Source of the DNA: JACNIZ01 sp964344765 | GTDB lineage: Bacteria > Planctomycetota > UBA1135 | Length of the DNA: 64,000 nucleotides | Reading direction: 5' to 3' | Assembly (NCBI GenBank): GCA_964344765.1 | Contig: CAYFOM010000016.1 | Location: 1 to 64,000, forward strand | Shown here: positions 8,897 to 18,602 of the stretch, in pieces | Numbering within the stretch: the first letter of the stretch is position 1 | Layout of the letters: each line of letters starts with the position of its first letter | Notes under the pieces: generated by a model | Seen by the model: only the letters and a program-made list of their open reading frames with translations | The model's database searches: none | What the model was told of the DNA's origin: nothing | Program-made: the position numbers and the translations under genes

Positions 8897-10219
8897 TTAC
8901 GCTTCCTCAGCTTCAACTGTGTCGGCATTTTCCTCGACTTGCTTGATCAGGAAAGCGCGAACCTTACCGGTCAAGATGTCGCTGGCGACGTCGTCCAGGC
9001 GGCCCTGTTGGGCATAGACATTGCGCACCGTCTTCACGTCGACGCCATGGTGCTGGCTGATCGCGCGCAACGCCTGCTCCATCTCGTTCTTCGTGACCGG
9101 AATCTGCTCCTGCTCGGCGATGCGGCGAATCAAGAAGTACGACTTCAAGCGCGACTCGGCGGCAGTGGTGATGGCTTCGGTTTCGCCGACGACCTGCTCG
9201 CGAGCGGTTTCCTCTTCGATGCCCTGCTCTCCCAAACGAGCCACTTCCTGCTCGATGGTTTGCTTGACCTCTTCGTCGATCATGCCTTGCGCCAACTGGA
9301 ACGGGCGGCGGTCCATGATCGATTGAATCATCGCGTCGGCCTGACGGTTGCGCTCGGCGCGTTCGGCTTCTTGAGTCAAGCCGTCCTTGACCTTGTCGCG
9401 CAGCTCATCGGCGGCAAAACCGCCCTGTTCGGCGATTTCTTCATCGGTGGCCGGGCGCGGCTTGACCAAGTTCTTGACCGTGCACTTCACTTCACCGGTC
9501 TTGCCGACCCAATCTTCCTGCGAGAAGCCTTCGTTGAACTCGCACGCCAAGCTGATTTCGTCGCCCTTCTTGGCTCCGGTCATCTTGCTGGTCCACTCGT
9601 CCTCTTCGACGCCGTACAGCGGCGAATCCAAGCCCAAGCGGATGTCCTTCGCATCCGGTCCGCCTTCACCGTCGAGGAAGTACTGCAGGTCCATCTCTAC
9701 GGCGTGCTCTTCGTCCAGAGTTTGATCGTCTTCGGATTCATCAAAACGAAGATTCTTCTGGCGGATGTCTTCCAGAGTCAGGTCGATGTGCTCATCGTTG
9801 ATGATGACCGGCTCCGGCTTAATGTCGAGCTCCGACCACTCCGGCAGTTCCACCTTCGGCGTGGTTTCCACCTCGACCTCGAAGTCCAACGACTGTTCTT
9901 CGTCGACTTCGTATTGGTCCATGTCGAAGTTCACCACGCGCAGCGCAGTCAATTCGGCCTGGGCAACGGCATCGCGGACGACGTGCTCGAACAAGTTGTT
10001 CTTGGCGTCATCGGCAACTTGGTCGCCGAGCAAGCCGCGCAGCACGTTGATCGGGATCTTGCCTTTGCGGAATCCTGGAACAGCCAGGTTCTTCCCTGCT
10101 TCCTTATAGGTCTGGTCGAAGGCTTCGACGATGCGTTCGGCAGGTACCTGGACGGCGAGCTTGTAATGGCAAGGGCCGATTTCTTCGGCTTTGACTTCGA
10201 TGTTCTGAGTAGTGGCCAC
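8897..10219 (-). CDS. tig: Trigger factor, ribosome-associated chaperone
   Basis: 440 residues, close to the family norm. The N-terminal ribosome-binding domain contains the GFRKGKIP signature (GFRxGKxP contacts L23 at the exit tunnel). A central FKBP-like PPIase domain (about 165-250) and a long acidic helical C-terminal chaperone region follow. It shields nascent chains leaving the ribosome. The start is GTG (MATTQNIEV...) with a weak ribosome binding site. It is the first gene of the tig-clpP-clpX group and diverges from the RND efflux pair across about 110 bases that must carry both promoters. Confidence 0.93.
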   Translation of the reverse strand: MATTQNIEVKAEEIGPCHYKLAVQVPAERIVEAFDQTYKEAGKNLAVPGFRKGKIPINVLRGLLGDQVADDAKNNLFEHVVRDAVAQAELTALRVVNFDMDQYEVDEEQSLDFEVEVETTPKVELPEWSELDIKPEPVIINDEHIDLTLEDIRQKNLRFDESEDDQTLDEEHAVEMDLQYFLDGEGGPDAKDIRLGLDSPLYGVEEDEWTSKMTGAKKGDEISLACEFNEGFSQEDWVGKTGEVKCTVKNLVKPRPATDEEIAEQGGFAADELRDKVKDGLTQEAERAERNRQADAMIQSIMDRRPFQLAQGMIDEEVKQTIEQEVARLGEQGIEEETAREQVVGETEAITTAAESRLKSYFLIRRIAEQEQIPVTKNEMEQALRAISQHHGVDVKTVRNVYAQQGRLDDVASDILTGKVRAFLIKQVEENADTVEAEEA

Positions 10220-10317
10220 GATCTGCAGTAGAGGCGGGAATCAGGAATGGGCTTGCCCGGGTGGGCGGAACCGCGAGGGCCGCATATTCTCTACTCGCGT
10301 TGGCCGTGCGTCCAGCC

Positions 10318-10323
10318 TATAAC
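10318..10323 (+). promoter_or_regulatory. -10-like TATAAC, 8 bases before the RND adaptor ATG
   Basis: TATAAC with an 8-base gap to the ATG, in the divergent gap between tig and the efflux genes. It fits a leaderless or near-leaderless start. No clear -35 hexamer is seen at normal spacing. Confidence 0.35.
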
Positions 10324-10331
10324 ACAGCGTC

Positions 10332-11594
10332 ATGAAACAGCGGGGCACCTCTCCCTGGTTGACCGGATTTCTGGTCTTGGTGGTGATTAGCTTAGTGATG
10401 GCGGCTTTGTATATGAGCCGGCCGGATCCGCCGCAACAAATGGCGCCTGAGCCCGCCGCCGCGCCGGTTCATGTGCGCACGCTGGAGGAAGCCAGTCGCA
10501 ATCACCGCATTCGGATTTATGGCCAGACGCGTGCTCGGCTTAGCACCACGGTGGCCATCGATCAGAGCGGATTGGTGACCTGGCGCGCGCCGCAGCTGGA
10601 AATCGGTCAGAGCGTGGCTCCTGGGTTGCCGCTGATCCAATTGGACTCTCAAAGGGCGGAATTAGCGGTTCAGGCAGCTCGGGCAGCTCAAGCTAGCGCC
10701 GTTAGCACGGTGAAATGGCGCCAGGCCGACGTCGCCGTTGCCGATGCCGAGGTCAAAAATGCTGCTGCCGCCGAACCGGTGGCGCGGCGCGAGTTGGAAC
10801 GGCAGAAGGCCATGGCTGCTGGCGGAGTGACTCCCGAGAGTGCGACCGATCAGGCCGAAATCGCGTGGTTGGCTGCCGATGGGCGGCTGAAGATGGCGAA
10901 GCAGTCTCTGGCCAGCGCGGAGGCTGCCCGGGCCGCGGCGCAATCTCAGCTGGAAGCGGCGGCGGTTGCGCTGAGCCAAGCCGAGCTCGAGTTGCAGCGT
11001 TGTGAATTGGCTGCTCCCATCGGCGGTGAAGTAATCGCAGCGATGGTCGAGGTGGGTCAATGGCTTTCGCCGGGCATGCCGGTTTGCCAAATCGTCGATC
11101 GCACCACTTTGCTGGTCGACGCGCCGCTGCCGAATTCGGACGGCGTGCTCGATCCAACTGGTTTGAAGGCGACGGTGAGTTTCCCTGCATACCTGGATGC
11201 GCGCGGCAGCTTGCTCGAATTTGAAGCCGATGTCTTCGGCTTTGCACCGAATGCCGCCGCTCAATCGCGTGCGCGAGTGTTGCAGCTGGAGTTCGACAAC
11301 CGCAGTCGCAATTTGCCCACCGGCGCCTTCGCCGAGGTTTGGCTGGATCAAGGACAACGCACCGCCATTTGGTTGGCGCCATCCGACTTCCGTGTCGGCG
11401 ATCATGGACCGGAAGCGGTAGCCGTCGTCGATGGCAAAGCTCAGGTGCGGGAACTGCGTTTTGGCCGCACCTTGATCGACGCCGACGGCAACAGTTGGCA
11501 TCCGGTTTTGGAAGGATTGAGCGCCGGCGATGTCATTGCCGTCGACAATTTGGAAACTCCGCGTGATGGCGATCCACTGCTGGTAGTGCGATGA
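10332..11594 (+). CDS. RND efflux periplasmic adaptor (membrane fusion protein)
   Basis: 420 residues. One N-terminal membrane anchor (about 10-29), then the HlyD/AcrA layout: a lipoyl-like half (around 70-105), a long alanine- and glutamine-rich coiled-coil hairpin (about 110-220), the second lipoyl half (LAAPIGGEVIAAMVEVGQ), and a beta-barrel and membrane-proximal C-terminus. Adaptors bridge the inner-membrane RND pump to a TolC-type channel. The stop overlaps the pump gene start as ATGA. The transported substrate cannot be read from sequence. The only TolC-like gene in the window is about 31 kb away, so partnership with it is speculative. Confidence 0.9.
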   Translation: MKQRGTSPWLTGFLVLVVISLVMAALYMSRPDPPQQMAPEPAAAPVHVRTLEEASRNHRIRIYGQTRARLSTTVAIDQSGLVTWRAPQLEIGQSVAPGLPLIQLDSQRAELAVQAARAAQASAVSTVKWRQADVAVADAEVKNAAAAEPVARRELERQKAMAAGGVTPESATDQAEIAWLAADGRLKMAKQSLASAEAARAAAQSQLEAAAVALSQAELELQRCELAAPIGGEVIAAMVEVGQWLSPGMPVCQIVDRTTLLVDAPLPNSDGVLDPTGLKATVSFPAYLDARGSLLEFEADVFGFAPNAAAQSRARVLQLEFDNRSRNLPTGAFAEVWLDQGQRTAIWLAPSDFRVGDHGPEAVAVVDGKAQVRELRFGRTLIDADGNSWHPVLEGLSAGDVIAVDNLETPRDGDPLLVVR

Positions 11595-14500
11595 AATCGA
11601 TCATTCGATTTGCAGTTCACAATCCGGTTGCCGTCAACCTGATTTTCCTAGGCGTACTGTTCATCGGTTGGCTGATGCTCGGCACCTTGCCGCGCGAAGT
11701 CTTCCCCGAATTCGCCAAAGATGCGGTCGAGGTGCAGGTGATTTACCCCAACGCATCGGCCGACGAAATTGAACGGCTGTGCGTAATTCCCATCGAAGAA
11801 GCCGCCGATGGATTGCAGGGAACTTACGAGGTCAGTTCCAGCGCGCGGCAGGATATGGCGCGCATCTTCATTCGCTTGGGTGAAGGCACCAATCTGCAGG
11901 AATATTTAGATGAGTTAAGACAAGAGGTCGACATCATTCAGGACTGGCCGGAAGATGCCGAAGATCCGCGCATCTTCGAGCAGAAGGTGCAGTTCCCGGT
12001 GGTGACGATTAACTTGTTCGGCAACTTGAATGAGTGGCGCAAGCGCGACGTTGCCGAGCAGTTGCGTGATCGCGTCAAAACCATTCCCGGCGTTTCTTCG
12101 ATCACTTTGCTGGGTTTGCGCGATCCGGAGTTGCGCGTCGAAGTATTGCCGGTTCAATTAGAGCGCTATGGCATTAGCCTGACCGAAATTGCCGCGCTGC
12201 TCGGTCCGCAGGTGCGCGACTTGCCCGGCGGTACTTTGGAAACCGCCGCCGGTGAAACCGTGCTGCGCATATTGGGCGAAGAAACCGATCCGGTTGCGTT
12301 GGGTCAAAAAGTTATCCGCGCATTGCCCGACGGCACCATCATTCGTTTGGCCGACGTCGCTGTGGTGCGCCAGGACTTTGAAAAAGCGCTGACCAATAGT
12401 CGCTACAACGGCTACCAATCGGTGTCTTTGCAAATCGCCAAAGACAAGGTAGGGGACACGATCACCATCGTCGATCGCGTCAAAGAAATGGTCGAGGAGT
12501 TTCGGCCGTCGCTGCCGCAGGGTTTGTCGATGGGCATTTCCAGCGACTTCTCCATCTACGTGAAAAACCGTTTGCGCACGCTGTTGCAATCGGGTTTCTT
12601 CGGCTTGGCGTTGGTGCTGATCATTCTGTGGATCTTCCTTGATGCACGCACCGCGCTGATGACGGCAATGGGCATTCCGGTTGCGGTGATGGGCGGCGTG
12701 ATCGCGATGTCGTTCCTCGGCATCACGATGAACATGTTGAGCATGTTCGCCTTCATCTTGGTGCTTGGCTTGGTGGTGGACGACGCCATTGTCGTCGTCG
12801 AAAACTGTTATCGATACGTCGAGCGCGGCATGAGGCCGGTGGACGCTGCGTTGCAAGGCTGTAAAGAGGTCGCGTGGCCGGTGGTCACTACCGTTTGCAC
12901 CACGGTGGCGGCCTTTGGTGCCATTTTGATGATCGAAGGCGAACTCGGCCAATGGATGAAACCGGTACCTTGGGTCGCCGGTTTAACCCTGGTGGCCTCG
13001 CTGATTGAAGCGTTGCTGGTTTTGCCGTCGCACTTTGCCGATTGGGTCAAAGAGGACATGATCGGCAAACAAACCGAGACCCAAAAGCGTGGCCGTTGGT
13101 ACGACGGCGTGCAACGCTTTTACGAGTGGTCGCTGCATCGAATTTTGCGTCATCGCTACCCGGCGGCATTGGCTGCTTTGGGCACTATTCTGTGCGCCGG
13201 GGCGTTGTTCCAATTCGGCCACTTGAAGTTTGTGCTGATGCCGAAATTTGAAGCGAAGCTGTTCTTCGTCAACGTGGAAACGCCGACCAGCAACAGCTTG
13301 GATCAAACCTACGAAACGCTGCGTTTCTTCGAGCGCGAGATCGACAAGTTGCCGAAGTACGAGCTGGAGTCGTATGTGGCGTTGGCCGGTGCGACTTATT
13401 CCGATCAGCAGAACTACCGCACCGGCTCGCACCTGGGCCAAGTGTTCGTCGAATTAGCCGAAGGCGGCGAACGCACGCGATCGACTGACGAGATCCAAGC
13501 CGACCTGCGCGAACGCTTTGCCGGTGCCCCCGGTGTGCTGCGCATCGACTTTTTGTCGCCGCAAGCCGGTCCCGTCGGCAAGCCGATTGAAATGCGCCTC
13601 TATTCGCAAAACGACGACGCATTGGCGGCGGCATCGGAGCGAGTGCAGGATTACTTAAAGTCGTTCCCAACCGTGTTCGACGTGCGCGATGACCTGCTAC
13701 CCGGCACACGTGAAATTCGATTTAAGCTGACCGACGAAGGCCGCATGCTCGGTTTCCACGAGGTGCTGCTCGGCCAGCAAGTGCTCGGCGCTTATTACGG
13801 CAATCGCGCCGCCATTCTGCGCTTGGGTCGTGACCCTGCCGACTTGTTGGTGCGCAATCCCGAAGCGCTGCGGCTCGACTTCACCGCGCTACGGCAAATG
13901 CGCGTCAAGAGCCCGGCGGGGGATTGGCATCCGTTGGAGCGCGTTGCCAACTTGGAGGAAAGCTCCGGCTTGGCGCAGATCACGCGCCGCAACCGTCAGC
14001 GTTCGGTGACGATCACTGCCGACGTCGAAGCCTCCGGCAATGCGCGTGAAATCATGAACGATGTATCGACGCATTTTGCCGATCCCGAAGTGCTCGGTGC
14101 CGGCGTCGCGTTGGATTACGGCGGCGATACCGAAGCCACGCGCGAATCGATGGAGTCGTTAGCGCGAGCGATGGCGATCAGCTTTTTGATCATCTACTTC
14201 CTGCTCGCCTTCCTCTTCCGAAGTTATATGCAGCCGGTAGTGGTGCTGTTTTCGGTGCCGTTCGGCGCGCTCGGCGTTTTCTTCGGCTTCTCACTGATTG
14301 GCCAGCCGCTTTCCTTCATGACCATGCTCGGCGTGCTTGCCCTCAGCGGGGTGGCGGTGAACGATGCACTGGTACTGGTTGATTTCGTCAACCAACACCG
14401 ACGACAAGGCCACGGCCTCATTGAAAGCGTGCATAAAGCCGGATCGGTGCGCATGCGGCCGGTGCTGATTACCTCGATGACCACCATCGGCGGTTTGATC

Positions 14501-14698
14501 CCATTGGCTTTCTTCGCCAGCGGTCAGGCCAAATTCCTTTCGCCAATGGCGCTGTCCTTAGTCTTCGGCATGGTGTCGGCGACGTTGATGACCTTGGTGT
14601 TGGTGCCGATCGGCTACGTCATCCTCGAGGATTTCCTCAGCTTGTTTCGCCGCCGCAAAAAGCCGCAAGCCGACGTCGCGCCGGCGGCTACTGATTGA
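11591..14698 (+). CDS. RND efflux inner-membrane transporter (AcrB/HAE1-like)
   Basis: 1035 residues, typical for a full RND pump. Twelve predicted membrane helices in two repeats of six flank two large periplasmic loops. TM4 carries the paired acidic residues of proton-driven pumps (GLVVDDAIVVVEN), and TM10-11 carries ALSGVAVNDALVLVDF. The N-terminus (MKSIIRFAVHNPVAVNL) resembles HAE1-type pumps. It exports hydrophobic or amphipathic compounds using the proton gradient together with the adjacent adaptor. The C-terminal end overlaps the convergent lipoprotein gene by 11 bases, leaving no room for a terminator between them. Confidence 0.94.
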   Translation: MKSIIRFAVHNPVAVNLIFLGVLFIGWLMLGTLPREVFPEFAKDAVEVQVIYPNASADEIERLCVIPIEEAADGLQGTYEVSSSARQDMARIFIRLGEGTNLQEYLDELRQEVDIIQDWPEDAEDPRIFEQKVQFPVVTINLFGNLNEWRKRDVAEQLRDRVKTIPGVSSITLLGLRDPELRVEVLPVQLERYGISLTEIAALLGPQVRDLPGGTLETAAGETVLRILGEETDPVALGQKVIRALPDGTIIRLADVAVVRQDFEKALTNSRYNGYQSVSLQIAKDKVGDTITIVDRVKEMVEEFRPSLPQGLSMGISSDFSIYVKNRLRTLLQSGFFGLALVLIILWIFLDARTALMTAMGIPVAVMGGVIAMSFLGITMNMLSMFAFILVLGLVVDDAIVVVENCYRYVERGMRPVDAALQGCKEVAWPVVTTVCTTVAAFGAILMIEGELGQWMKPVPWVAGLTLVASLIEALLVLPSHFADWVKEDMIGKQTETQKRGRWYDGVQRFYEWSLHRILRHRYPAALAALGTILCAGALFQFGHLKFVLMPKFEAKLFFVNVETPTSNSLDQTYETLRFFEREIDKLPKYELESYVALAGATYSDQQNYRTGSHLGQVFVELAEGGERTRSTDEIQADLRERFAGAPGVLRIDFLSPQAGPVGKPIEMRLYSQNDDALAAASERVQDYLKSFPTVFDVRDDLLPGTREIRFKLTDEGRMLGFHEVLLGQQVLGAYYGNRAAILRLGRDPADLLVRNPEALRLDFTALRQMRVKSPAGDWHPLERVANLEESSGLAQITRRNRQRSVTITADVEASGNAREIMNDVSTHFADPEVLGAGVALDYGGDTEATRESMESLARAMAISFLIIYFLLAFLFRSYMQPVVVLFSVPFGALGVFFGFSLIGQPLSFMTMLGVLALSGVAVNDALVLVDFVNQHRRQGHGLIESVHKAGSVRMRPVLITSMTTIGGLIPLAFFASGQAKFLSPMALSLVFGMVSATLMTLVLVPIGYVILEDFLSLFRRRKKPQADVAPAATD

Positions 14699-15443
14699 TC
14701 ACCTGCGCGCCTTCCGGAGCTTGGTAATCAAAGCTGCAATCCTGCGGCAGTTTGGTGCCCCAAAAAGTAAATCGCAACTGCCAAGCAACGCTGCCATCCT
14801 CGCGCAGCAGCCTCAAGCCCAGTGGTGCGCTGGTGGCGCGATGCAAGGTGATTTGCACCTTGCGAGGTTGCCAAAATGCGTCGCGATGACCGATCGCGGC
14901 GAGGAATTCACCGCTGGCCACAGCTTCCAACTCCACTTGGTCGACAGCACCCTTTAGCACGCTTTGAAAGCTGCAATGCGCAGTCGCCATCTGCCATAAA
15001 AACAGCGGATGCAAATCAGCCGGACTGAGTTGATTGGCGCCCTGGTCTTCGGCGACGGCCAGCGATTCCAAGTCCGTCAACTTCCGTTTCAAAACGATGG
15101 GCTCAGGGACGGAAACAATGCCGCTTTGCATCCACAACCATTCGCCATCGGCCACTTGTAAGTTGTCGATATGCATGGCTTGGTTGTTCAAATCCGGCAA
15201 TACCATCGACGTGCCGGCTTGTAAGCGATAGTGGCTAACATCCTGCTGGGCCAACTGACCCTTGTGCTCGACATGCACCTTGCGACCGTTTTCGGTCATG
15301 TCAAAGCGCATCTCAAAGTCGGTAGTGAAGACGTCTTGGTAATGCGCTTGCGCAAGCTCCAGCCACTGTTTCGCTGTGGGCTCGGAACCGCCACAAGCCG
15401 GCAGGGCCAGCAGCAACAGACAAAGGATGGCGCGGCCAATCAC
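14688..15443 (-). CDS. Lipoprotein, possibly LolA/LolB-like lipoprotein-handling fold
   Basis: 251 residues with a lipoprotein signal (MIGRAILCLLLLALPACGG, likely lipidated Cys17). The mature part is a run of amphipathic beta strands after one helix (AKQWLELAQAHYQDV), an outline reminiscent of LolA/DUF2092-type lipid-handling barrels. No diagnostic motif confirms that, so the function is open. The start is GTG, overlapping the upstream stop by one base (TAGTG), which suggests co-translation with the 419-residue secreted protein. Its 3' end overlaps the RND pump gene tail to tail. Confidence 0.6.
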   Translation of the reverse strand: MIGRAILCLLLLALPACGGSEPTAKQWLELAQAHYQDVFTTDFEMRFDMTENGRKVHVEHKGQLAQQDVSHYRLQAGTSMVLPDLNNQAMHIDNLQVADGEWLWMQSGIVSVPEPIVLKRKLTDLESLAVAEDQGANQLSPADLHPLFLWQMATAHCSFQSVLKGAVDQVELEAVASGEFLAAIGHRDAFWQPRKVQITLHRATSAPLGLRLLREDGSVAWQLRFTFWGTKLPQDCSFDYQAPEGAQVINQ

Positions 15444-16702
15444 TACGGCATCCCGAACAAACGCTTGAACGGCTGCTTGTCCAGCAGAGGCTCAAACTCG
15501 GGCAAATCGCGATAAGGCGCTAATTCGGAAGCACTCATGCGCGTGCGCGCCAACCAGTTGCCGGCCTCTTTGGTTTTGCGTGCACCAGCTGCGGCGCGCG
15601 ATGCATACAACCAATCGCTGGCACGCAGACGTCCGCGGCGCGCTTCGGCGATGGCGATGCCGTCTTTGTACGACTTATAGGCTTCGCGGAATTCGCCAAG
15701 CTCGACTTGCAGTTCGCCCAGTTCGAGATGGTTGCGCCAATTGGCACGGTTGCGACGGACTTCGGCCTCGGGACCGGCTAACAGGAACTTCTTGCCGCTC
15801 TTTTCACCCATGCGGTGCAGGGCCCACGCGGTTTGGGTGGCGAGCGGATCGCCGTCTTTATCGCGCAGGATGGCGCCCAGTTTGCGCTTGCAATCGCGCC
15901 ACTTAAATTCGGCGACGCCGTGTTCCAAGATGGCGAGGCCGGTGGTGCGCAATTGCAACAAATTGCCGCTTTCCAGCACCTGATCCAAGACCGCGTCTTC
16001 GGCTTCTTCGTCGGGGTGGGCGACTAGGAAGGCAAACAGCGCATCATGCTCGCGGGCGTGGCCCATTTTCAGCCACACATCAGGTAGGGCAAACTCGGCC
16101 GGTAGTTCACGACCGGCCAGCGCATTCAGCACGTCGATGCGTACGCTGCGATCCAACGCGGCAAAAGGTGTTCGTCCGACCCAGCCCTGACACAGCTCTT
16201 GCGGACCGAAGTTCAGCAGCGCCATCAGCGATGCCGAGCGCTGACTGACGTCGACACTCCGCAGGCGGCTTTCCAGGACGCGCAGCGAGGTCGCGCCACC
16301 GTTTTTGCAGACGGTGCCGTACAGTTCGGATTCCATGCCGCTGGGCAAGTTGGCGAACATCATCGCCAGCCGGTCGGCACCGCTGGAGTCGACGACCAGT
16401 TTGAGCGCGTCGAGGTGCTGCTGGATGCGCGCGGTGCTGCGCGATTTGGCGCTCAGCTCAAGCTCGAGGCCAAGCAGGATCGGATCTTGGATCTCTGGCG
16501 CGTGATCCATCAGCACCTGGTTGAGCACGCCGTCGGGCGACTCGAGCAGCGCAGCGCCGTCTTTTTCCCAAGCGCCGACGGCGGCGGCACGACGGGCGGC
16601 GGTGCGAGCGGCCAAATCTTGGGCGATCGCATCCAGCCCGGAGGCCTGAGGTGGGGCCTGGGCGGCGGAAAGGACGAGGACCGAGCAGAGCTGGAGCAGC
16701 AT
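15443..16702 (-). CDS. Secreted alpha-helical HEAT/TPR-like protein of unknown function
   Basis: 419 residues with a short signal peptide (MLLQLCSVLVLSAAQA). The rest is helical, with HEAT-like pairs in the first two thirds and a TPR-like region near the end (LELGELQVELGEFREAYKSY). No catalytic motif is seen, and such repeats usually serve as protein-binding scaffolds. The gene diverges from mnmG with 58 bases between start codons and is followed with a one-base stop/start overlap by a lipoprotein gene, so the two may act together in the cell envelope. TAGAAT lies 9 bases before the ATG. Confidence 0.6.
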   Translation of the reverse strand: MLLQLCSVLVLSAAQAPPQASGLDAIAQDLAARTAARRAAAVGAWEKDGAALLESPDGVLNQVLMDHAPEIQDPILLGLELELSAKSRSTARIQQHLDALKLVVDSSGADRLAMMFANLPSGMESELYGTVCKNGGATSLRVLESRLRSVDVSQRSASLMALLNFGPQELCQGWVGRTPFAALDRSVRIDVLNALAGRELPAEFALPDVWLKMGHAREHDALFAFLVAHPDEEAEDAVLDQVLESGNLLQLRTTGLAILEHGVAEFKWRDCKRKLGAILRDKDGDPLATQTAWALHRMGEKSGKKFLLAGPEAEVRRNRANWRNHLELGELQVELGEFREAYKSYKDGIAIAEARRGRLRASDWLYASRAAAGARKTKEAGNWLARTRMSASELAPYRDLPEFEPLLDKQPFKRLFGMP

Positions 16703-16711
16703 GCGACGCGA

Positions 16712-16717
16712 ATTCTA
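16712..16717 (-). promoter_or_regulatory. -10-like TAGAAT, 9 bases before the 419-residue protein ATG
   Basis: TAGAAT on the minus strand, with no Shine-Dalgarno between it and the ATG. A second TAGAAT on the plus strand (16736-16741) lies 19 bases before mnmG. The two together would form a compact divergent promoter. Confidence 0.4.
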
Positions 16718-16735
16718 ACGATTTGCAGGGATATG

Positions 16736-16741
16736 TAGAAT
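16736..16741 (+). promoter_or_regulatory. -10-like TAGAAT upstream of mnmG
   Basis: TAGAAT preceded at 17 bases by TTCTAA, which matches the -35 consensus at only three positions. A transcript would carry a leader of about a dozen bases before the mnmG ATG. Confidence 0.35.
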
Positions 16742-16760
16742 ACCGGGCTCGATCGGTTCC

Positions 16761-18602
16761 ATGGATTCTGCTTTTGATGTGCTCGTAGTCGGCGGTGGAC
16801 ACGCCGGCCTGGAAGCCGCCGCAGCCGGCGCGCGGTTGGGGGCGAAGTGCGCTCTGATCACGCTGGAAGCGGCCGCGATCGCGCGAATGTCGTGCAATCC
16901 GGCGATCGGCGGGGTCGGAAAAGGCCAATTAACCCGCGAAATCGACGCTTTGGGCGGCTTGATGGGGCGCATAGCCGACGGATCGGGCATTCAGTTCCGC
17001 ATGCTGAACACCTCCAAAGGCCGCGCGGTGCAGTCGCCGCGGGCTCAGTGCGACCGGCCGATGTATGAAAAAGTGGCGCAGCAGCTGCTGGCCGAGGTGG
17101 ACGGCGTCACCGTGGTGGAAGGCGAGGCGGTCGATTTTTTGTGGCGAGAGGGCACCCTGAGTGGGCTGCGGATGAGCGACGGCCGGGAAATCCACGGCCG
17201 CGCGGTCATCCTGACCACTGGCACCTTTTTGGAAGGTACGTTGCACACCGGGTTGGAGCAAACTCCAGGTGGACGCGCCGGCGAGGGCGGCTCCTATGGA
17301 CTGGGGGACGCGCTGCGTGCATTGAAGCTGCCCACCGGCCGCCTCAAAACAGGCACGCCGCCGCGCATCGCTATCGACAGCGTCGATTATGCGGTGATGC
17401 AGGAGCAACCGGGCGACGCGGTGCCGTCGGCGTTTTCGTTTTTGACTGAGGAATTGCCGGAACAGCAGGTGTCGTGTTGGATGACGCGCACGAACGCTGC
17501 CACCCATCAAATTGTGCGCGACAACTTGGATCAGGCACCGATGTACGCCGGGCGCATCGACGGCGTCGGTCCGCGCTATTGCCCGTCGTTGGAAGACAAG
17601 ATCGTGCGCTTTGGCGACCGCGATAGTCACAACGTATTCCTCGAGCCGGAAGGCTGGGATTCGGAACTGTTGTACGCCAACGGCATTTCGACGTCGCTGC
17701 CGGTGGAGATTCAAGAACAGTTCGTTCGCACCTGCCCCGGCATGGAAAACGCAGTGATCGTGCAGCCGGGTTATGCGGTGGAGTACACCTTCGTCGCGCC
17801 GCGTTCGCTGCGCCGAACCATGGAGTTGCGCGACTATCCTGGTGTTTACTTGGCCGGTCAAATTTGCGGCACCAGCGGTTATGAAGAAGCAGCAGCGCAA
17901 GGGTTGATTGCTGGTTTTAACGCAGCCTTAAAACTGCGCGGCGACGAAGCCTTCGTGCTTGGACGCCACGAGGCGTACATCGGCGTTTTGATCGATGACT
18001 TGGTGGTCAGCGATCCGACCGAACCCTATCGCATGTTCACCTCGCGCGCCGAACATCGGCTGTTGCTGCGCCACGACAATGCCGATGCCCGCTTAACCCC
18101 GCGAGCGATGGCAATCGGCGGGGTTTGCCAGCGACGTGCGCAAGTTTGGGAGTCCAAAAAGCAGCGATTAGATGCAGCGCGCGAACAGCTGCAGCAGCGC
18201 TTTGATCCGCGCATTTCTCAGCAAGGCGGCGGCAAACAAGTGCGTTTGCACGACATCATGCGCCGCGTGCAAGACGGCGGTTGGCAAAAGGTATTGGAGC
18301 TGGCTCCAGACTTGGCCGAGCTCGGCTTAAGCAGCGAAGAATGGGAAACGCTGCAAGCCGATCTGCATTACGAAGGCTACGTCAAGCGCCAACAAGATTG
18401 GGTCGATCGCGGCGCGCAGCGCGAACAAACGCAAATCCCCGACGGCTTCAACTTCGACCGCATTTCCGGTTTACGCAAAGAAGCGCAGCAAACTTTGATG
18501 GACGCGCGCCCAGCAACATTGGGCGCAGCCGGTCGTTTGGCAGGTGTTACGCCTGCTGACTTAGCGCTGGTTGAAATCTCCTTAGCGCGCTTGAACCGGT
18601 AG
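16761..18602 (+). CDS. mnmG: tRNA uridine-34 5-carboxymethylaminomethyl modification enzyme MnmG (GidA)
   Basis: 613 residues, normal for MnmG. The N-terminal FAD-binding loop is GGGHAGLEAA, followed by MSCNPAIGGVGKGQL and the TGTFLEGTLHTG stretch with conserved glycine turns. C-terminal helical repeats (EGYVKRQQ, GLRKEAQQTL) form the MnmE/tRNA-binding part. With MnmE it installs cmnm5 at the wobble uridine using FAD and methylene-THF. mnmE is not in the window. mnmG is often near oriC in bacteria, but the candidate origin here is about 45 kb away. The 3' end overlaps the convergent lipoprotein gene by 21 bases. Confidence 0.97.
   Translation: MDSAFDVLVVGGGHAGLEAAAAGARLGAKCALITLEAAAIARMSCNPAIGGVGKGQLTREIDALGGLMGRIADGSGIQFRMLNTSKGRAVQSPRAQCDRPMYEKVAQQLLAEVDGVTVVEGEAVDFLWREGTLSGLRMSDGREIHGRAVILTTGTFLEGTLHTGLEQTPGGRAGEGGSYGLGDALRALKLPTGRLKTGTPPRIAIDSVDYAVMQEQPGDAVPSAFSFLTEELPEQQVSCWMTRTNAATHQIVRDNLDQAPMYAGRIDGVGPRYCPSLEDKIVRFGDRDSHNVFLEPEGWDSELLYANGISTSLPVEIQEQFVRTCPGMENAVIVQPGYAVEYTFVAPRSLRRTMELRDYPGVYLAGQICGTSGYEEAAAQGLIAGFNAALKLRGDEAFVLGRHEAYIGVLIDDLVVSDPTEPYRMFTSRAEHRLLLRHDNADARLTPRAMAIGGVCQRRAQVWESKKQRLDAAREQLQQRFDPRISQQGGGKQVRLHDIMRRVQDGGWQKVLELAPDLAELGLSSEEWETLQADLHYEGYVKRQQDWVDRGAQREQTQIPDGFNFDRISGLRKEAQQTLMDARPATLGAAGRLAGVTPADLALVEISLARLNR

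Noticed and set aside
8939..10231. 430-codon open frame opposite tig
   Set aside because: The minus-strand product is an unmistakable trigger factor. The opposite frame is an artefact of codon bias.
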